Source of the DNA: Sacculina carcini
Lineage: Eukaryota; Arthropoda; Thecostraca; Sacculinidae
Reading direction: 5' to 3'
Assembly: GCA_916048095.2 (NCBI GenBank)
Contig: OU696589.1
Location: 227,501 to 291,500 of the forward strand
Length of the DNA stretch: 64,000 nt
Every line of letters starts with the position of its first letter. Positions within the stretch are counted from its first letter, which is position 1. The notes under the pieces are model-generated. The model saw only the letters and a program-made list of their open reading frames with translations, did not search any database and was not told the origin of the DNA. A program made the position numbers and the translations under genes. This document shows positions 50,721-62,690 of this stretch, piece by piece.

Positions 50721-53104
50721 TTATTTATACATATTGAATGAGGAATGAAAACGATCAAAAGATCAATTAATAAAAGCATATGCAGACACTACAATACATA
50801 GAATATACAGCATATGTCTCATTTATAACTTGTTTTGTCTTGTTTTGCCTGGTCACATTGGTGATGTCATCTTTGGTTTAATTGGTGTAAGCATAAATTG
50901 AATTATTTAAATCAAATTAAATTCATTTATTTAATAATTTGTTGATTTATTTATTGTTTTGATTATATGTTTTATCAGTTAACTTTACTGGGTATACTGG
51001 GTATACTTTACTGGGTATATTTAACATGTGTGACCTGTGACGTGGCATGATCATGTGCAAACAATTGCTGACGTGGCACTAGACCACCAATTCACGTACG
51101 GGTCAATAGATGTCACTTGTGCTCTGACTGTCTTTGTGGCAGCATCTCGCCTGGTTTACTGTAACTCGCCACAAATTTGTGAATTTACCATATCAATAAC
51201 CGGATGAAGTTTTTACGGTCACACGTGTACTCATGGGAACTTTCATTAGTCACTATAGTCATATATTTGAGTGGCCCTAAGCATTGAGAGCCCCGGCCAG
51301 GGTTTACAGAGTTGATCATTTTGCTCATTTGAATTGATCCGGAATCGGTTTTACCACATACTTAATACTACTTACTTTCTTACTACTGTTCTTCCTACTC
51401 ACAGTTATAATCCACTTTCCCACGTATTCGGAACTATTATTTTTGATGATTTCTGTCCAGCTCTACAAATCTTGTCTTATGAGCATGCATCGATGTCTCG
51501 CTCACGTAGACGGTATGGTGTATGTGTGGTGCATGCATGGTGGCAAGTGTACTCTGTATGGTTGTTTGCGCGTGCAGCTTGTGTGTGTTTGTGTTAGCGT
51601 TTCTTTTATCATCATAATTAGTCAAATGTCATTCACGGAATATTATGCGGTGAATGGATCGTTTCAGCTGAATTCTGATTATGCAGCCTCATGAAAAAAT
51701 ACGATTCTTATTTTGTCACTTACCTCTTATTCCTCTCTTGGCCAATATAAAAATCGGATCGGAAAGTGTACTATCCGAAACACATACACACACGTGCACA
51801 CGTTTCTACAGACAGACTACCGCATAGAGAAAAAGTTTATCCACTCTTCTCGCCGCGGCCTGCTCTTTATTTTGCTATATAGCGCACTCTGCGTTGTTTA
51901 TTCTTATGATTTTGTGTCAGCTCGGTGTTTACACTGAAACGCATACAAAAGCACACATACACATATGAAGAATATTGGCAAATACAAATATACAGAAGTT
52001 TGCATGTATCTACTTCTTGCCAGCTTGACTTTTACTGACGTCCGTTGATAGTATTTGCTTTCTGTGGTTTATCTTCTGCTGCACGGCCCTCCATCAGACA
52101 AATTCGAAAAACTATGCATTTAATGACACACAAAATGATGATGTGAAAATATGAGCAAAAAAGAACAAACGCCAAGGAAACCACAACTCGACGCTGGCGA
52201 AAACCTCTACCAATAAGCCAACACGCGAAAGCACCAATATAATCCACAAAACTATCCACGTCCGAGCCACGACACGCTGCCTCCAAAGTTCTTTCACACA
52301 ACGAACAATCACTCCCACACAGACATACAAACTAGCACATACACGCCTAAGCAATCTCGCACACAACCCATCCCCATCCCCAAGTCCAAACAGCTGAGTT
52401 TATACGTGCACTTACGCACAATTGCGCGCTCGCACACGCACACCCACATACACACACGTACATACACAAGTTCAACTATTAATGTACATACATTCTCATT
52501 TTATCTTCTCAATACTCGAGGAAATAGTGAATAACGCGATTAGCACACCGAAATATCTTGCTCTTCAAAAGTGAAAGACGCCCAAGTTAAATCCCTCTAA
52601 CCTTGGAAATGTTGAAACCAATGGAATAATATAGAGGGACTGCGAAATATGGTCAATGTTGTGAAGTTTGACATCAATACGCTGAAAATTACGTACGAAA
52701 ATAACGCTGATCGAACATCTCCATATATGATACTGTTTTATGGGATAATAATATTCAGAGTTGTTTATCAAATTTCGACATCATTTTGGGAAAATATTTT
52801 ATACGTTATAACATCGTATGAGAGCCTGCCAACCAAACCAAAACTGCACGTGTATATGTTCTCAAAACGGCTCAAAATGGAAAATTGAGCTCATTGATGA
52901 ATTAGCACTGCATTAATATAAGTAAATATTGTACGAACACCAAAAATTAACACTATGTTTTCACAACAGTCAACAACACAACACTGAACACCTCCTGCCC
53001 ACCAGACATCTCGAACAATAATGCTCTCACATATTCACATTCACACTACGCTTACATACACGCACACACACGAATAATTAACGCACACACGAAAATACAT
53101 AAAA
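50721..53104. other. AT-rich intergenic DNA, no gene recognised
   Basis: Short open frames exist (for example 52649-52888 plus, 79 codons; 52112-52366 minus, Cys/Val-rich) but they have no family features, splice partners or composition bias to support them. CA-rich runs lie near 51781-51800, 52435-52470 and 53030-53095. Confidence 0.4.
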
Positions 53105-53899
53105 TTATCCCATTAAGACCTGGCGTCCAGAAAAATGGGCGTTAAGAAAACATATTGATTATATCAATATGATTTAACATATCGCCATAGTGATTTTACC
53201 TGGAATCATTGAAGTGTAATAATATGATGAGGAGAGACCCTGAACATCAGCCCGTCTGCCATAAAACGGGCAGCGCAACCAAACATATTTAGTGCGTGTT
53301 GTGATTCGGTACACTACAGAGTTGCATCAGGGCGGCTGTACGGCGTCGCTCCGGTTCTGTCATATTGCCCTAATTTCTTTACTACCAGTTTTATTTACAT
53401 ACAACTGTTTTAGCACGTACATGAGTGTTGTAGCTATGCATTTAAATCATAAATAGGTATCGCATATTATATGGCTTTGAGTTATAACAATTTACTTCTG
53501 GGTGTCCATTTTTCTGAACGCTGGGCATCCATTAACTAGGTCCATTGGAAATAATGATCTGGACATATATATATAGACACTCTTTTGATCATTACAAGTT
53601 TACATATTATAAAACAAGAATCATTACTTATATTTTTTATAATTGATATCATTTAGGGCTTCTACTGATCAATTGATAAGCTTATGTATTGTAACACACA
53701 AAAGAAGGACTCAGCAAATCGATAACTTACTGCTTCTGTGTTGATTTTTGACGATGAATATGAAATCTGATGTTCATCCATATTGCCCTGAATTTCTTAT
53801 ATACAGCAATAAATCGACGCTCTCTTCCTGATGAAGTCGTATCAACTGCTACATAGTGTGAGCTATTCAGATTGTTTTAGATCAACAGTTCATTGAAAC

Positions 53900-54060
53900 C
53901 TTGTTGCACAGACAAGTTTGTATGCAGTCCAACAAAATAGATCGCTGACAGCAGATGATATTTCAGCAATGCTTGGAGGATTCATGTTGAGTGGATATGC
54001 TGAATATCCAAAAATAGGTTGTATTGGAGTCGTAAAGATGATAGTCCTGGCAGAACCCTA
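53900..54060 (+). pseudogene. piggyBac transposase N-terminal fragment (copy L)
   Basis: The frame YAVQQNRSLTADDISAMLGG, then FMLSGYAEYPK, matches the (N/R)YAxQ…vTxxEixxFlG…mGxxxxPxxxxYW region of piggyBac transposases. It is followed by a shift out of frame. The DDE core and Cys-rich tail are absent. Confidence 0.65.
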
Positions 54061-54256
54061 GCAACCGCTCCAGCATCCCCCCTCCGCCGGGGCGGCCCGA
54101 GTATTGAGGAGCCCCGTTGACTGACACATGCTATTGAAATAAATTTTAAAATAGTGTAAAAAGGTATCGTAAGTCTCCAGGAGACCGAGGGGCTGTTCGA
54201 AATAGCATTTTCCCAAAGTCGTATCCCTATTATAATGCTGCTGTATATATAATGGG

Positions 54257-54454
54257 CAGTCGCGGCGCCAAGGGGGTCTTGAGGGGCTACAACCCACCCC
54301 TAAAATATGTCAAGCCCCCTAAGCCTCCCCCCAAAATCATAATCATGGGCATCAAATTTATTTCCACTGTAAATGAAGCGTTACTGCCTACAGTAATCTG
54401 ATTTGTCCTTACCCCCCTCAGTCCCCCCATCGAAAAATCCTGACGCCGCCACTG
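54257..54454 (-). mobile_element. hAT-type MITE in piggyBac copy L
   Basis: The ends are CAGTCGCGGCGCC and …GACGCCGCCACTG. Perfect 8-bp duplications ATAATGGG lie at 54249-54256 and 54455-54462. It is related to 4828-5103. The same insertion, with the same flanking octamer CCCATTAT on the other strand, is in copy R at 58716, so it predates duplication of the piggyBac element. Confidence 0.85.
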
Positions 54455-54762
54455 ATAATGGGGGCCAAAATTATTGCCTTCGGGGGTGGGCGTAATATCA
54501 TTTATCCGCTCTGAGTCGTGGTAATTTGAACTAAGACTCGCAATAAAACAGATCATACATGCTGAGTTTGTTCTTCTCATATAATGAAAGGATGTTACTG
54601 TTAGGTGCCCAGCGTCCAGAAAAATGGACAGCTCATATCTTAAAAACTATTAAGTATTGTTCTGTGAAATTTACTACAAATGTTGAGTGTGCCATAAATA
54701 GGCGTTCCTGTGAAAATCACTCATCTACCTATTTTGGTGAACTTTGGGCATTAATGGGTTAA

Positions 54763-55150
54763 GAATGTATATATTATGGGTGCATATATTGTCTGGATCG
54801 ACTGACAAATTGGTGAGTTTGATATATCATTATTTGTATCGACTGAACAAATGCGGAATTTACTCCTCAAAATGAATACATAAAATGAAAACATATGGAA
54901 GGATACACGCATACACACACATACCTACACAAAATACGCACATATAGACACGTACATACAGACAAGCACACATTAACACGCACATGTAATACTTTATTAC
55001 ATATCAAATTTGAAAAGCAGCAAAGCCAAAAATTTCGGTAAATTTGAAAGCTCTACAAGCAGTCTATAGGACAATTCTGTCGATCGACATACAAGAGGTG
55101 TCATTGACCAATGAGGCTTAATACACCTAAACCAAATATATTTTCAATCA
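54763..55150. other. AT-rich spacer with CA runs
   Basis: CA/TA-rich DNA lies at 54895-54985; the rest shows no gene or repeat match. Confidence 0.4.
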
Positions 55151-56065
55151 CTTTATGTTTTCAATCAATCAAGTATATTAATCCACACCACTCCACTGAA
55201 ATTTTCTTGTCTACACGACAGGTTTAATTTTAAATTTTAAAAATAAAACTAAAAAAAGGTATAGCGGTGAAAAGACAAAATGAGCCCTGAAAAATGCGCA
55301 AATTTTGGTCAATATTCTGCCATCCAGTCCTCCTAAACCAGAAACGGTACAGCTATACAGATTATACCACTGTGTGTAAAAGTTTGGGTTCTACACGATA
55401 GGTTTTAATTCATATCCAAAAAATTAAATATAAAATATATAAAAATGACAAAATTTCAATCTACATTCATAATTTCATTTTAACTTCGGGCGACCGATTT
55501 TCTATACTTTTTTCTCTATTTCTCAAACACTAATTATTACACATCTAAATATATAATACCATCATGCTGGGAATTTAGTTTTCTACAACACGGTATATTT
55601 TTTTAAATTTTCCAAAGCGTATTTAAAAAAGCTACGGCGGTGTGAAGTCAGAATGACAAAGTCAAAAAGGTATAATTTGCACTGAAAAACGTGAATATTT
55701 TGGTCAATATTCTGCCATCTACCCCTCATAAACCAGCAATGGTACGCTTATAAAATTATACTCTTGTGTAGAAAATTTTGTGTTCTACAAGATATTTTAT
55801 ATTTTATTCCCAAAAAATGCACTTAAAATGTGTAAAATTGGCAAAGGTCTAATCTACGTCGAACATTTTACTTGAACACCGTGCGACTAAAATTGATTCA
55901 TTTTTCTACCTATTTTTCAGTAACTATTTGTTACACATAAGAATAAATTATACCATCGTGCTAGAAATCTTGTTTTCTACAATACGGTATACTTTTTAAT
56001 TTTCCACAGTGTATCTGAAGGAAGTTACGGCGGTGTAAAGTCAAAAGGACATATTGCCAATTTGA
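55150..56065. repeat. Diverged tandem duplication, period about 394-403 bp
   Basis: TTTGGTCAATATTCTGCCAT at 55304 recurs at 55698. The CTACGGCGGTGTGAAGTCA block at 55632 recurs (TTACGGCGGTGTAAAGTCA) at about 56035. A partial third unit precedes (TAGCGGTGAAAAGACAAAAT at 55262). About 2.3 units are present, non-coding. Confidence 0.7.
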
Positions 56066-56249
56066 CAGCTATTATGCGCACTTGCGATTACACAGGAATA
56101 TACACTGATTAAATTTCACTGAAGCCCAATCACAATTAAGAATGCATCATATCAACTCCAAGCATGGATGGTGTGGTTTTATTGCATGCAGTTTAATTAA
56201 TGCTACACTATACTGAATAGAAAGGCTTTATTGTCCTCAATATTTACAC

Positions 56250-58330
56250 ATAAATTGTTCCGCACGACGGGCGGGTAAAATGCTACTGGGAACAAAGTAA
56301 ACAACTGAATTTTTCTGTGTAATTTTTTTAATTTAATTTCAAGTTGCATACGCTTAAGTTGCATAAGGATATGGGTTGTAATATCATGCAATGCCAACTA
56401 TATGCATATGCTGTTTTAGCGGAAGCATTAATCTGGAATTATAGAGATGGCAGAGAGTTTCACTGTTTTGATAGTGTTACACTTCTGAATTACAACACAC
56501 GAAGGACGGGTGTGAGTTTGAGCAGTGTTAAGGGAAAAAACTTCGTCAATAATTAAAACAAGAAGTCACAAATTTATATTTTTCTATTGGATAAGATTTT
56601 TGCTTTTTGATTCATTATATTATATTTATCGTTCTGCACGAGGGGCGGGTTTAAATATGAGGCTGTTCGAGGGAAAATATTTTGCCACATCTAAAATAGA
56701 AACATTCATATTTAGACTCTTCTCTTGGTTAAGACTTTTTATGGGTTTGCGTTTTTCATTTTTTCATTTGTATTAGTTTAATTTTATGAATTTAATATTT
56801 ATTTTACTTTTTGTTCTAATTTTTCCGCTAAACAGGAGGGTTTCAATGCTAGATGATGCTAATTTATGAATACATTTTGGAAAAATTACGATAAATTTTT
56901 TAGACAATTTTCATTGTTTCGTGTCTGAATTTTTAATTATTTCGCACGACCGGCAGGTTTAAATATGAAGCGGGTTGAGGGATAATATTTTGTAAAAATT
57001 AAAATAAAAACATCCATATTTGGACTTTGCTCTTAGTTTACATATTTACAGGTTAATTTGTTTGATTTTTAATTTGTATTCATTTTCTTTTATGGATTGA
57101 ATATGAATATATTTTATGAATTGATGATATTTATGAGTTATTCCGCACGACGGGCGACTTTAAATCTATATATATAAAATGAATCATCTGTGTGTGTATG
57201 CTTGAATACGAGGTGACATAATTGCGCGGGCTCAATGGCTCAGGGGCCAGGGGCTTTAAACGTTAACCAAGCGATGGATCATTTTTATGAAATAAAAATG
57301 TTCCGCGGGTAGCAACTATAGACAATAGAACGTTCAATTTCACCGTGTAGAATGAATTCATATACAAAACTAACGGAGTTGACTTCAAGATCCAGAACAA
57401 ATCGTGCTCGAGTTCTGAATTATTCAGCACGACGGGTGGGTTTAAATATGAGTCGGGATGAGGGGAAATATTTTGTCAAAATTAAACTAAAAGTCATTAC
57501 ATTTAGACTTTTAAATTGATATCCTTAGTTTTATGAATTGTTCCGCACGACGCGCGGGTTTAAATGCTAGATGAGAACTTAAATTAAATAATATATAATT
57601 AATATCGCATTATACAGTAATTGTGAATTAATCTGGCTCACAGTTTGGTTTCTATATTATATTGGTGGGCTGCGAGAACATTATTGGTGGGCCGCGTGCT
57701 TGATACTAAGAGGGGATGAGATGATATAAGATAAGATGGGATGGTTGGGTTGGGTTTGGTAGGATTGGGTTTAATATGAATGCGGAATATAATGTATGTA
57801 TATAAATTTATATGAATGTATGTATATGATTTTTTTGGCGGTAACTATACTGCTAAAATTATAATATTACTTCTGCAAATGATGTTGGGGAGTGATGTTA
57901 AGTTATACATATATTTTGGAAACATTCTGATGAAAATGTTTCATTTTTCATCATTATTCATTATTCGTGTTTGAGTTCTGAATATTTCCGTACGACGGGC
58001 AGGCTTAAATATGATGCTATTTGCGAGATATATTTAGTCCAAACAAAGAAATATATTATACTTTATAATATTATTATAATATTTATAATAATATATATAG
58101 TATAAATACCTTTATACTTTTCTATTAGATAAGACTTAATGGGCTTACTTTTTTCTTTTAGAATTGTATCTCTTCTTGTTTGAATTGAATACAAATTTAA
58201 TAGTAGGAATTGTTCGGCACGACGGGCGGGTTTACATGCTAGAATGTCACTGTTTGTTACGTGTTTGTGTTCTGAATTCCTTCGCACGACGGGCGGGTTT
58301 AAATATGAGGCGGATTGAGGGAAAATATTT
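56250..58330 (+). repeat. Irregular array of a GC-rich hairpin motif in AT-rich DNA
   Basis: TTCCGCACGACGGGCGGG or close variants occur at about 56258, 56636, 56825 (degraded), 56950, 57142, 57425, 57541, 57986, 58209 and 58277, and again at 62736 beyond piggyBac copy R. Two continuations alternate: TTTAAATATGAGGCGG with GAGGGAAAATATTTTG, and TTTAAATGCTAG. CCGC…GCGG can form a hairpin and GCTAG follows 8-10 bp later, as at Helitron 3' ends. Confidence 0.65.
57167..57420 (+). mobile_element. Possible Helitron-like insertion start
   Basis: TCTATATATATAAAATGAAT followed by CATCTGTGTGTGT resembles the 5' start (TC) of many animal non-autonomous Helitrons. It interrupts one copy of the GC-rich motif right after CTTTAAA. 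The right end is not resolved. Confidence 0.3.
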
Positions 58331-58715
58331 TGTCCAAAAATAAATATAAAGATTAAACTTAGACTTTTCAATTGATTACAATTTTATGAGTGTGTCCTTT
58401 TTCTTATTTAACCCATTAATGCCCAAAGTTAACCAAAATAGGTAGATTATGATTTTCACAGGAACACCTATTTATGGCACACTCAACATTTGTAGAAAAT
58501 TTCACAGAAAAATATTTGATAGTTTTTAAGATATGAGCTGTCCAGTTTTCTGGACGCCGGGCACCAAACAGTAACATTATTCCATTATATGCGAAGAAAC
58601 ACTTTCAGCATGTATGCTTCATTTTATTTCGAGTTCTAGGTCAAACTACCACGACTCAGAGCGGATAAATGATATTATGCCCACCCCCGAAGGCAATAAT
58701 TTTGACCCCCATTAT

Positions 58716-58910
58716 CAGTGGCGGCGTCAGGATTCTTACGATGGGGACTGAGGGGGGTAAGGACAAATATGATTACTGTAGGCAGTAAAGCTTCATTTAC
58801 AGTGGAAAGAAATTTGATATCCATGATTATGATGTTGAGGGGGGGCTTAGGGGGGCTTGACATATTTGAGGGGGGTTGCAGTAGCCCCCAAGACCCCCCT
58901 TGGCGGCCAT
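58716..58910 (+). mobile_element. hAT-type MITE in piggyBac copy R (right end lost)
   Basis: It starts CAGTGGCGGCGTCAGG after the octamer CCCATTAT, and is G-rich inside. The expected right end is replaced by CTTGGCGGCCATTTGTAT, where the unrelated insertion begins. It matches 54257-54454 in reverse. Confidence 0.8.
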
Positions 58911-59239
58911 TTGTATTTGTATATGTATTTCACACAACATACTGCTCCACATGGTGGTTTTTCAGCGCATGTAACAATAACAATTAAAAATCGAAAACGG
59001 ATTTAAATATATGGTCAAGTATTAATGATATCCATGAACGATGTGATGTGTGAAAATGATCAGAGATGTGGCAATATACATATATACACATATACATAAC
59101 GTACGAGTACGCTCGTATACATACACACATATATATAGACTTACACATCGTATATATAAACATGCATCATTATATACATATATACACTTGCATACACATA
59201 TACATGTAAAATTATGTTGTAGAACTAAGACAGTACGCG
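58911..59239. other. AT-rich insert with a TATACACA microsatellite
   Basis: (TA/CA)n runs lie at about 59075-59215. No gene. It lies between the broken hAT end and the 3' end of LINE-F and is absent from piggyBac copy L. Confidence 0.5.
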
Positions 59240-59288
59240 TGAAAAATAAAATAAAATAAGATCAAACTGATATGAGACGGTTATAAGC

Positions 59289-59879
59289 CTAGGCTGCTCC
59301 GCACCGAAACTGACGCTTTGTGCGTTCCAGTCTGACTCGCGGCAGCTGCAAGTCTCCTGACGCAGTGGCTCTGGTGCTCCTTGCCGATACGTTGCTTCTG
59401 TAGCTGAACAACTGAGCCAGACTGTAGGAAGACGGCGGTTCTCGCAGCGCTCTTACGACAGCCTTAATGTCGCGTTTTGTTCTCATGTCACTGAAGGAGG
59501 GCCAGCCAGAGTTGCGCAACGCCACGGACACATGGTCGTATTTCGCAATGCCGTAAACAACTCTAGCCGCAAATCGTAACAATCGACTCACTCTTTCCGA
59601 CTCCTGTTGTCTGAGGCCTCCCCAGACCGGAAGACAGTATCGCAGCCTAGAGAAAACGTAGGAGGCCACCAGGGATTTGACGATCGGCGTGCTGAGCGTT
59701 TTTCTCAGTTTGGCGATTGTGACCAGCACAGCGCTGCAGCACCTGACGACGTGTGACACGTGCTCGCTCCAGCTGAGAGTCTCATCAAAAATGACGCCCA
59801 ATACTTTCATTTCGGTGACTTTGTTGAGTCTGGCGCATAGAGGCAAGTTCGAGAGCGACGATTGCGTGCCGCAGACCAT
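59289..59879 (-). pseudogene. LINE-F ORF2 C-terminal region
   Basis: It reads NKVTEMKVLGVIFDETLSWS, HVVRCCSAVLVTIAKLRKTL, YVFSRLRYCLPVWGGL, then RVRLERTKRQFRCGAA and a stop at 59289-59291 just before AYNRL. It is the usual thumb and connection region. The frame overlaps the RT frame by a shift near 59880. Confidence 0.8.
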
Positions 59880-60619
59880 GATTTTTGTATTTTGGCGTTT
59901 ATCTTTAGACCGTTTACATTGTACCAGTGTGTAGCAGCTCGCAAACTAATCTCCAACTGACGTTCCGCCTCGTAGATGCCATTGGTTGAAGGTTGTTCCT
60001 GTGGTGAGGTGATGACTAGTTGAATATCGTCTGCGTACGCGAACATTCGACCGTATGGTATGTGGCACATCAGGTCGTTGACAGCTACCAAGTATAACAG
60101 CGGGCCGAGAACAGAGCCTTGATGAACGCCATATTCTATTGGGAGTGTGACAGTTCCGCCGCGCACAATTTGTGTCCGTTTGCTCAGATAAATGTTGAAC
60201 CAGGATGACTCAACTCCGCACCACTCCAATCTACGGCAGATATTTTCTCTATACACACAGTCAAAGGCCTTACTGACATCAAGTGAAGCTATTATGGCTA
60301 TTTGTTTTGAGTCCATTGCCCGTGATATATAGTCGGAGAGCACCAGGAGCAAGTCTTCGCATGAACACCCTTTACGGTAAGCGAACTGGTCTGCAAATAT
60401 TATGCTGCATCGCCGCAGGTATGCACTGAGCTGCTCACTGACTGCTCGCTCAAGCACCTTGCTCATACCACACATAATTGATATTGGTCGAGTGTTTTCG
60501 GGCCTTGAGGTATCCCCTGACTTAGGCAGCTGGACCAGAGCAGCTGCCTTCCAGTCAGATGGAAATATCGATCTTCGGAGAGAAAAATTCACGATCTTGA
60601 GGAGGTATGGTCCAATCAC
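59807..60619 (-). pseudogene. LINE-F reverse transcriptase
   Basis: The 270-codon frame has IGPYLLKIVNFSLRR, AALVQLPKSGDTSRPENTRP, ISIMCGMSKVLERAV, ASLDVSKAFDCVYREN, YGVHQGSVLGPLLYLVAVND and MFAYADDIQLVIT (YADD). In GVHQGS, His replaces the usual Pro. A frameshift at each end joins the linker (60631-61017) and the C-terminal frame. Confidence 0.85.
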
Positions 60620-60630
60620 AGGGAAACATT

Positions 60631-61160
60631 TTATGATGGCAAAAAGAGGTATACCGTCTGTTCCAATGGGCGACTTTGCTTGATGGAGTTCAAGTGATTT
60701 GACAATTTAGGCAAGGTGATGTGTTGGAGAGAAAAAGCATCCGAAACTACCGAAACTGGTCTAATCACAACGCGTCTAGATGTTCGAAAATTGTCGAGTT
60801 CGTCTGCAATAGACCGAGTGACACTGGAGTAGAATGAGTTGAGCATATCTGCTGTCTCCGCCGATTCTGTAATTTTTGGTTGGCTGGACGGGTCGTTTTT
60901 CCCGATGACAATTAAACGCCGCAAGCATGCCCAGAATTCTTGTGTGCCTCGTTGAATTTGTTGCGTGAGATAACTCAGTCGCTTTGCCTCGATCTCAGTT
61001 TTCACCAAGTTTCTCATATTTCGAAACTCGGCAAGTTTAGCGGGGTCCTTTGTTCTTCGCCAGTGCCGATACAGATTATTTTTCCCGTTGATTTTGCGAC
61101 AGAGCTCTGTATTGTCTCTGATCCATGGTTTAGGAGACTTTTTGACTAAAAGGGCGACTT
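60631..61160 (-). pseudogene. LINE-F linker before RT
   Basis: It reads MRNLVKTEIEAKRLSYLTQQ, FWACLRRLIVIGKND and ETADMLNSFYSSVTRSI, preceded in frame by KPWIRDNTELCRKINGKNNL. This is the region between endonuclease and RT in CR1-group ORF2. The element starts abruptly near 61160. Confidence 0.75.
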
Positions 61161-61845
61161 GCCATTATAAATCCGGCACCAATATAATAGAGGTACGATA
61201 TTGGGAAAATGCAATTGCGAGCAGCCCCTCGGTATCCTGGAGACTTAAGTTACCTTTATACACTATTTTAGAATATATTTCAATAGCATGTGTCAGTCAA
61301 CGGGGCTTCTCGACACTCGGGCCGAACCGGCGGGGGGTGCTGGGGTGGTTGCTACGGTTCTGCCAGGACTATCATCTTCACGATTCCAATACAACCTATC
61401 GTTTGGATATTTAGCATATCCACTCAACATGAATCCTACAAGCATTACTAAAATATCATCTGCTGTCACATTCAGCGATCTATTTTGTTGGACTGCATAC
61501 AAATTTGTCTGTGCAAGAAGGTTTCAATGCACTTTTGATCTAAAACAATCTGAATAGCTCACACTATGTAGCAGTTGAAACGACTTCATCAGTAAGAACA
61601 GCGCTACGGTTGATTACTCTATATAAGAAATTCAAGACAATATGGATGAACATCAGATTTCATACTAATCTTCAAAAATCAACACAGAAGCAGTAAGTTA
61701 TCGATTTGCTGAGTCCTTCTTTTGTTTGTTACAATACATAAGCATATCAATTGATCAGTATAAGCCCTAAATGATTTCAATTATAAAAAATAAGTATTGA
61801 TTCTTGTTATATAATAAGTAAACTTGTAATGATGCCTTGTAATGA

Positions 61846-61850
<5 letters not shown>

Positions 61851-61898
<48 letters not shown>

Positions 61899-62245
61899 TA
61901 GACACGGGCGTAAATCCTAGGGGGTTTGGGGGTATATATACCCCCCGAAAAATTGGCTGGGGGTATGAATATGCAATTATACCCCCCGAGAATTCTGCGG
62001 AGTTCAGTTCATTGGGTATATTATCATCAAAATCAGCATAGAAGGCAAATGACAATAGGCCAACAATGCAAGAAATTCTAAATATGTGAAGAATTAGATT
62101 ACGCAATACACTTTTCATTGGGGTATGTGTGTTGTAATTGAATAGGCTGAAAATAGTTGAGGGTACTATGCAATTGACCAACTGAGTCTACTTTGAACAC
62201 TGATGCATGATGGCTGTCATCCCTCCGAACCTCGACACCAATATA
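61851..62245. other. Insertion in piggyBac copy R with a long TA run
   Basis: A (TA)n run (61853-61890) is followed by ACGGGCGTAAATCC, then GGGGGTATATATACCCCC (a perfect palindrome) and a second TACCCCCCGAGAATT block. It is absent from copy L. No coding potential is seen; it may be another small transposon. Confidence 0.5.
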
Positions 62246-62690
62246 TGCCGATGTATATATACCCAGATCATTATTTCCAATGGACCTAGGTAATGGATGC
62301 CCAGCCTCCAGAAAAATGGACACCCAAAAGTAAATTGTTATAACTCAAAGCCATATAATATGCGATACCTATATAATTTAAATACATAGCTACAACACTC
62401 ATGTACGTGCTAAAACAGTTGTATGTAAATAAAACTGGTAGTAAAGAAATTAGGGCAATATGACAGAACCGGAGCGACGCCGTACAGCCGCCCTGATGCA
62501 ACTCTGCATTGTACCGGTTCACAACACGCACTAAATATGTTTTTGATTGCGCTGCGCGTTTTATGGCAGACAGGCTGATCTTCAGGGTCTCTCCTCATCA
62601 TATTATTACACTTCAATAATGCCAGGTAAGATCACTATGGCGGTTTTTCTAGCGTCCATTTTTTCTGGACGCCAGGACTTAATGGGTTAA

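Larger units (their letters stand above)
53109..54758 (+). mobile_element. piggyBac copy L, internally deleted (1650 bp)
   Basis: The ends are CCCATTAAGACCTGGCGTCC and the inverted …TTTGGGCATTAATGGG, flanked by TTAT (53105-53108) and TTAA (54759-54762). The motif GGCGTCCAGAAAAATGG lies inside both ends. Near 53920-54010 the plus strand reads YAVQQNRSLTADDISAMLGG, the N-terminal block of piggyBac-type transposases. The rest of the transposase is missing. A hAT MITE (54257-54454) is inserted. It is a reversed partner of copy R. Confidence 0.8.
59240..61160 (-). mobile_element. LINE-F, 5'-truncated LINE in piggyBac copy R
   Basis: The minus strand encodes the linker (KPWIRDNTELCRKINGK), then RT and C-terminus. 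The endonuclease is missing. The 3' end is near 59240 with (TTTTA)n. It is absent from copy L at the homologous place, so it was inserted in copy R or in flanking DNA that entered it. Confidence 0.82.
58412..62686 (-). mobile_element. piggyBac copy R, with LINE-F and another insertion
   Basis: It is a reverse-orientation copy of 53109-54758 with perfect TTAA on both sides (58408-58411, 62687-62690). It shares the hAT insertion (58716-58910). Extra sequence interrupts it at about 58911-61177 (including LINE-F) and about 61851-62245. Transposase N-terminal sequence YAVQQNRSLNVTADDILVML, then SGYAKYPNDRLYWN, reads on the minus strand at about 61293-61502. With copy L it forms a 9.6-kb inverted structure. 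Confidence 0.8.

Noticed and set aside
52032-52366. Two overlapping minus-strand frames rich in Cys, Val and Phe that look like membrane segments
   Set aside because: The hydrophobicity comes from T-rich codons. There is no start context, repeat partner or family match.
52649-52888. 79-codon plus-strand frame
   Set aside because: No recognisable family, no splice sites, and a length within chance for AT-rich DNA.
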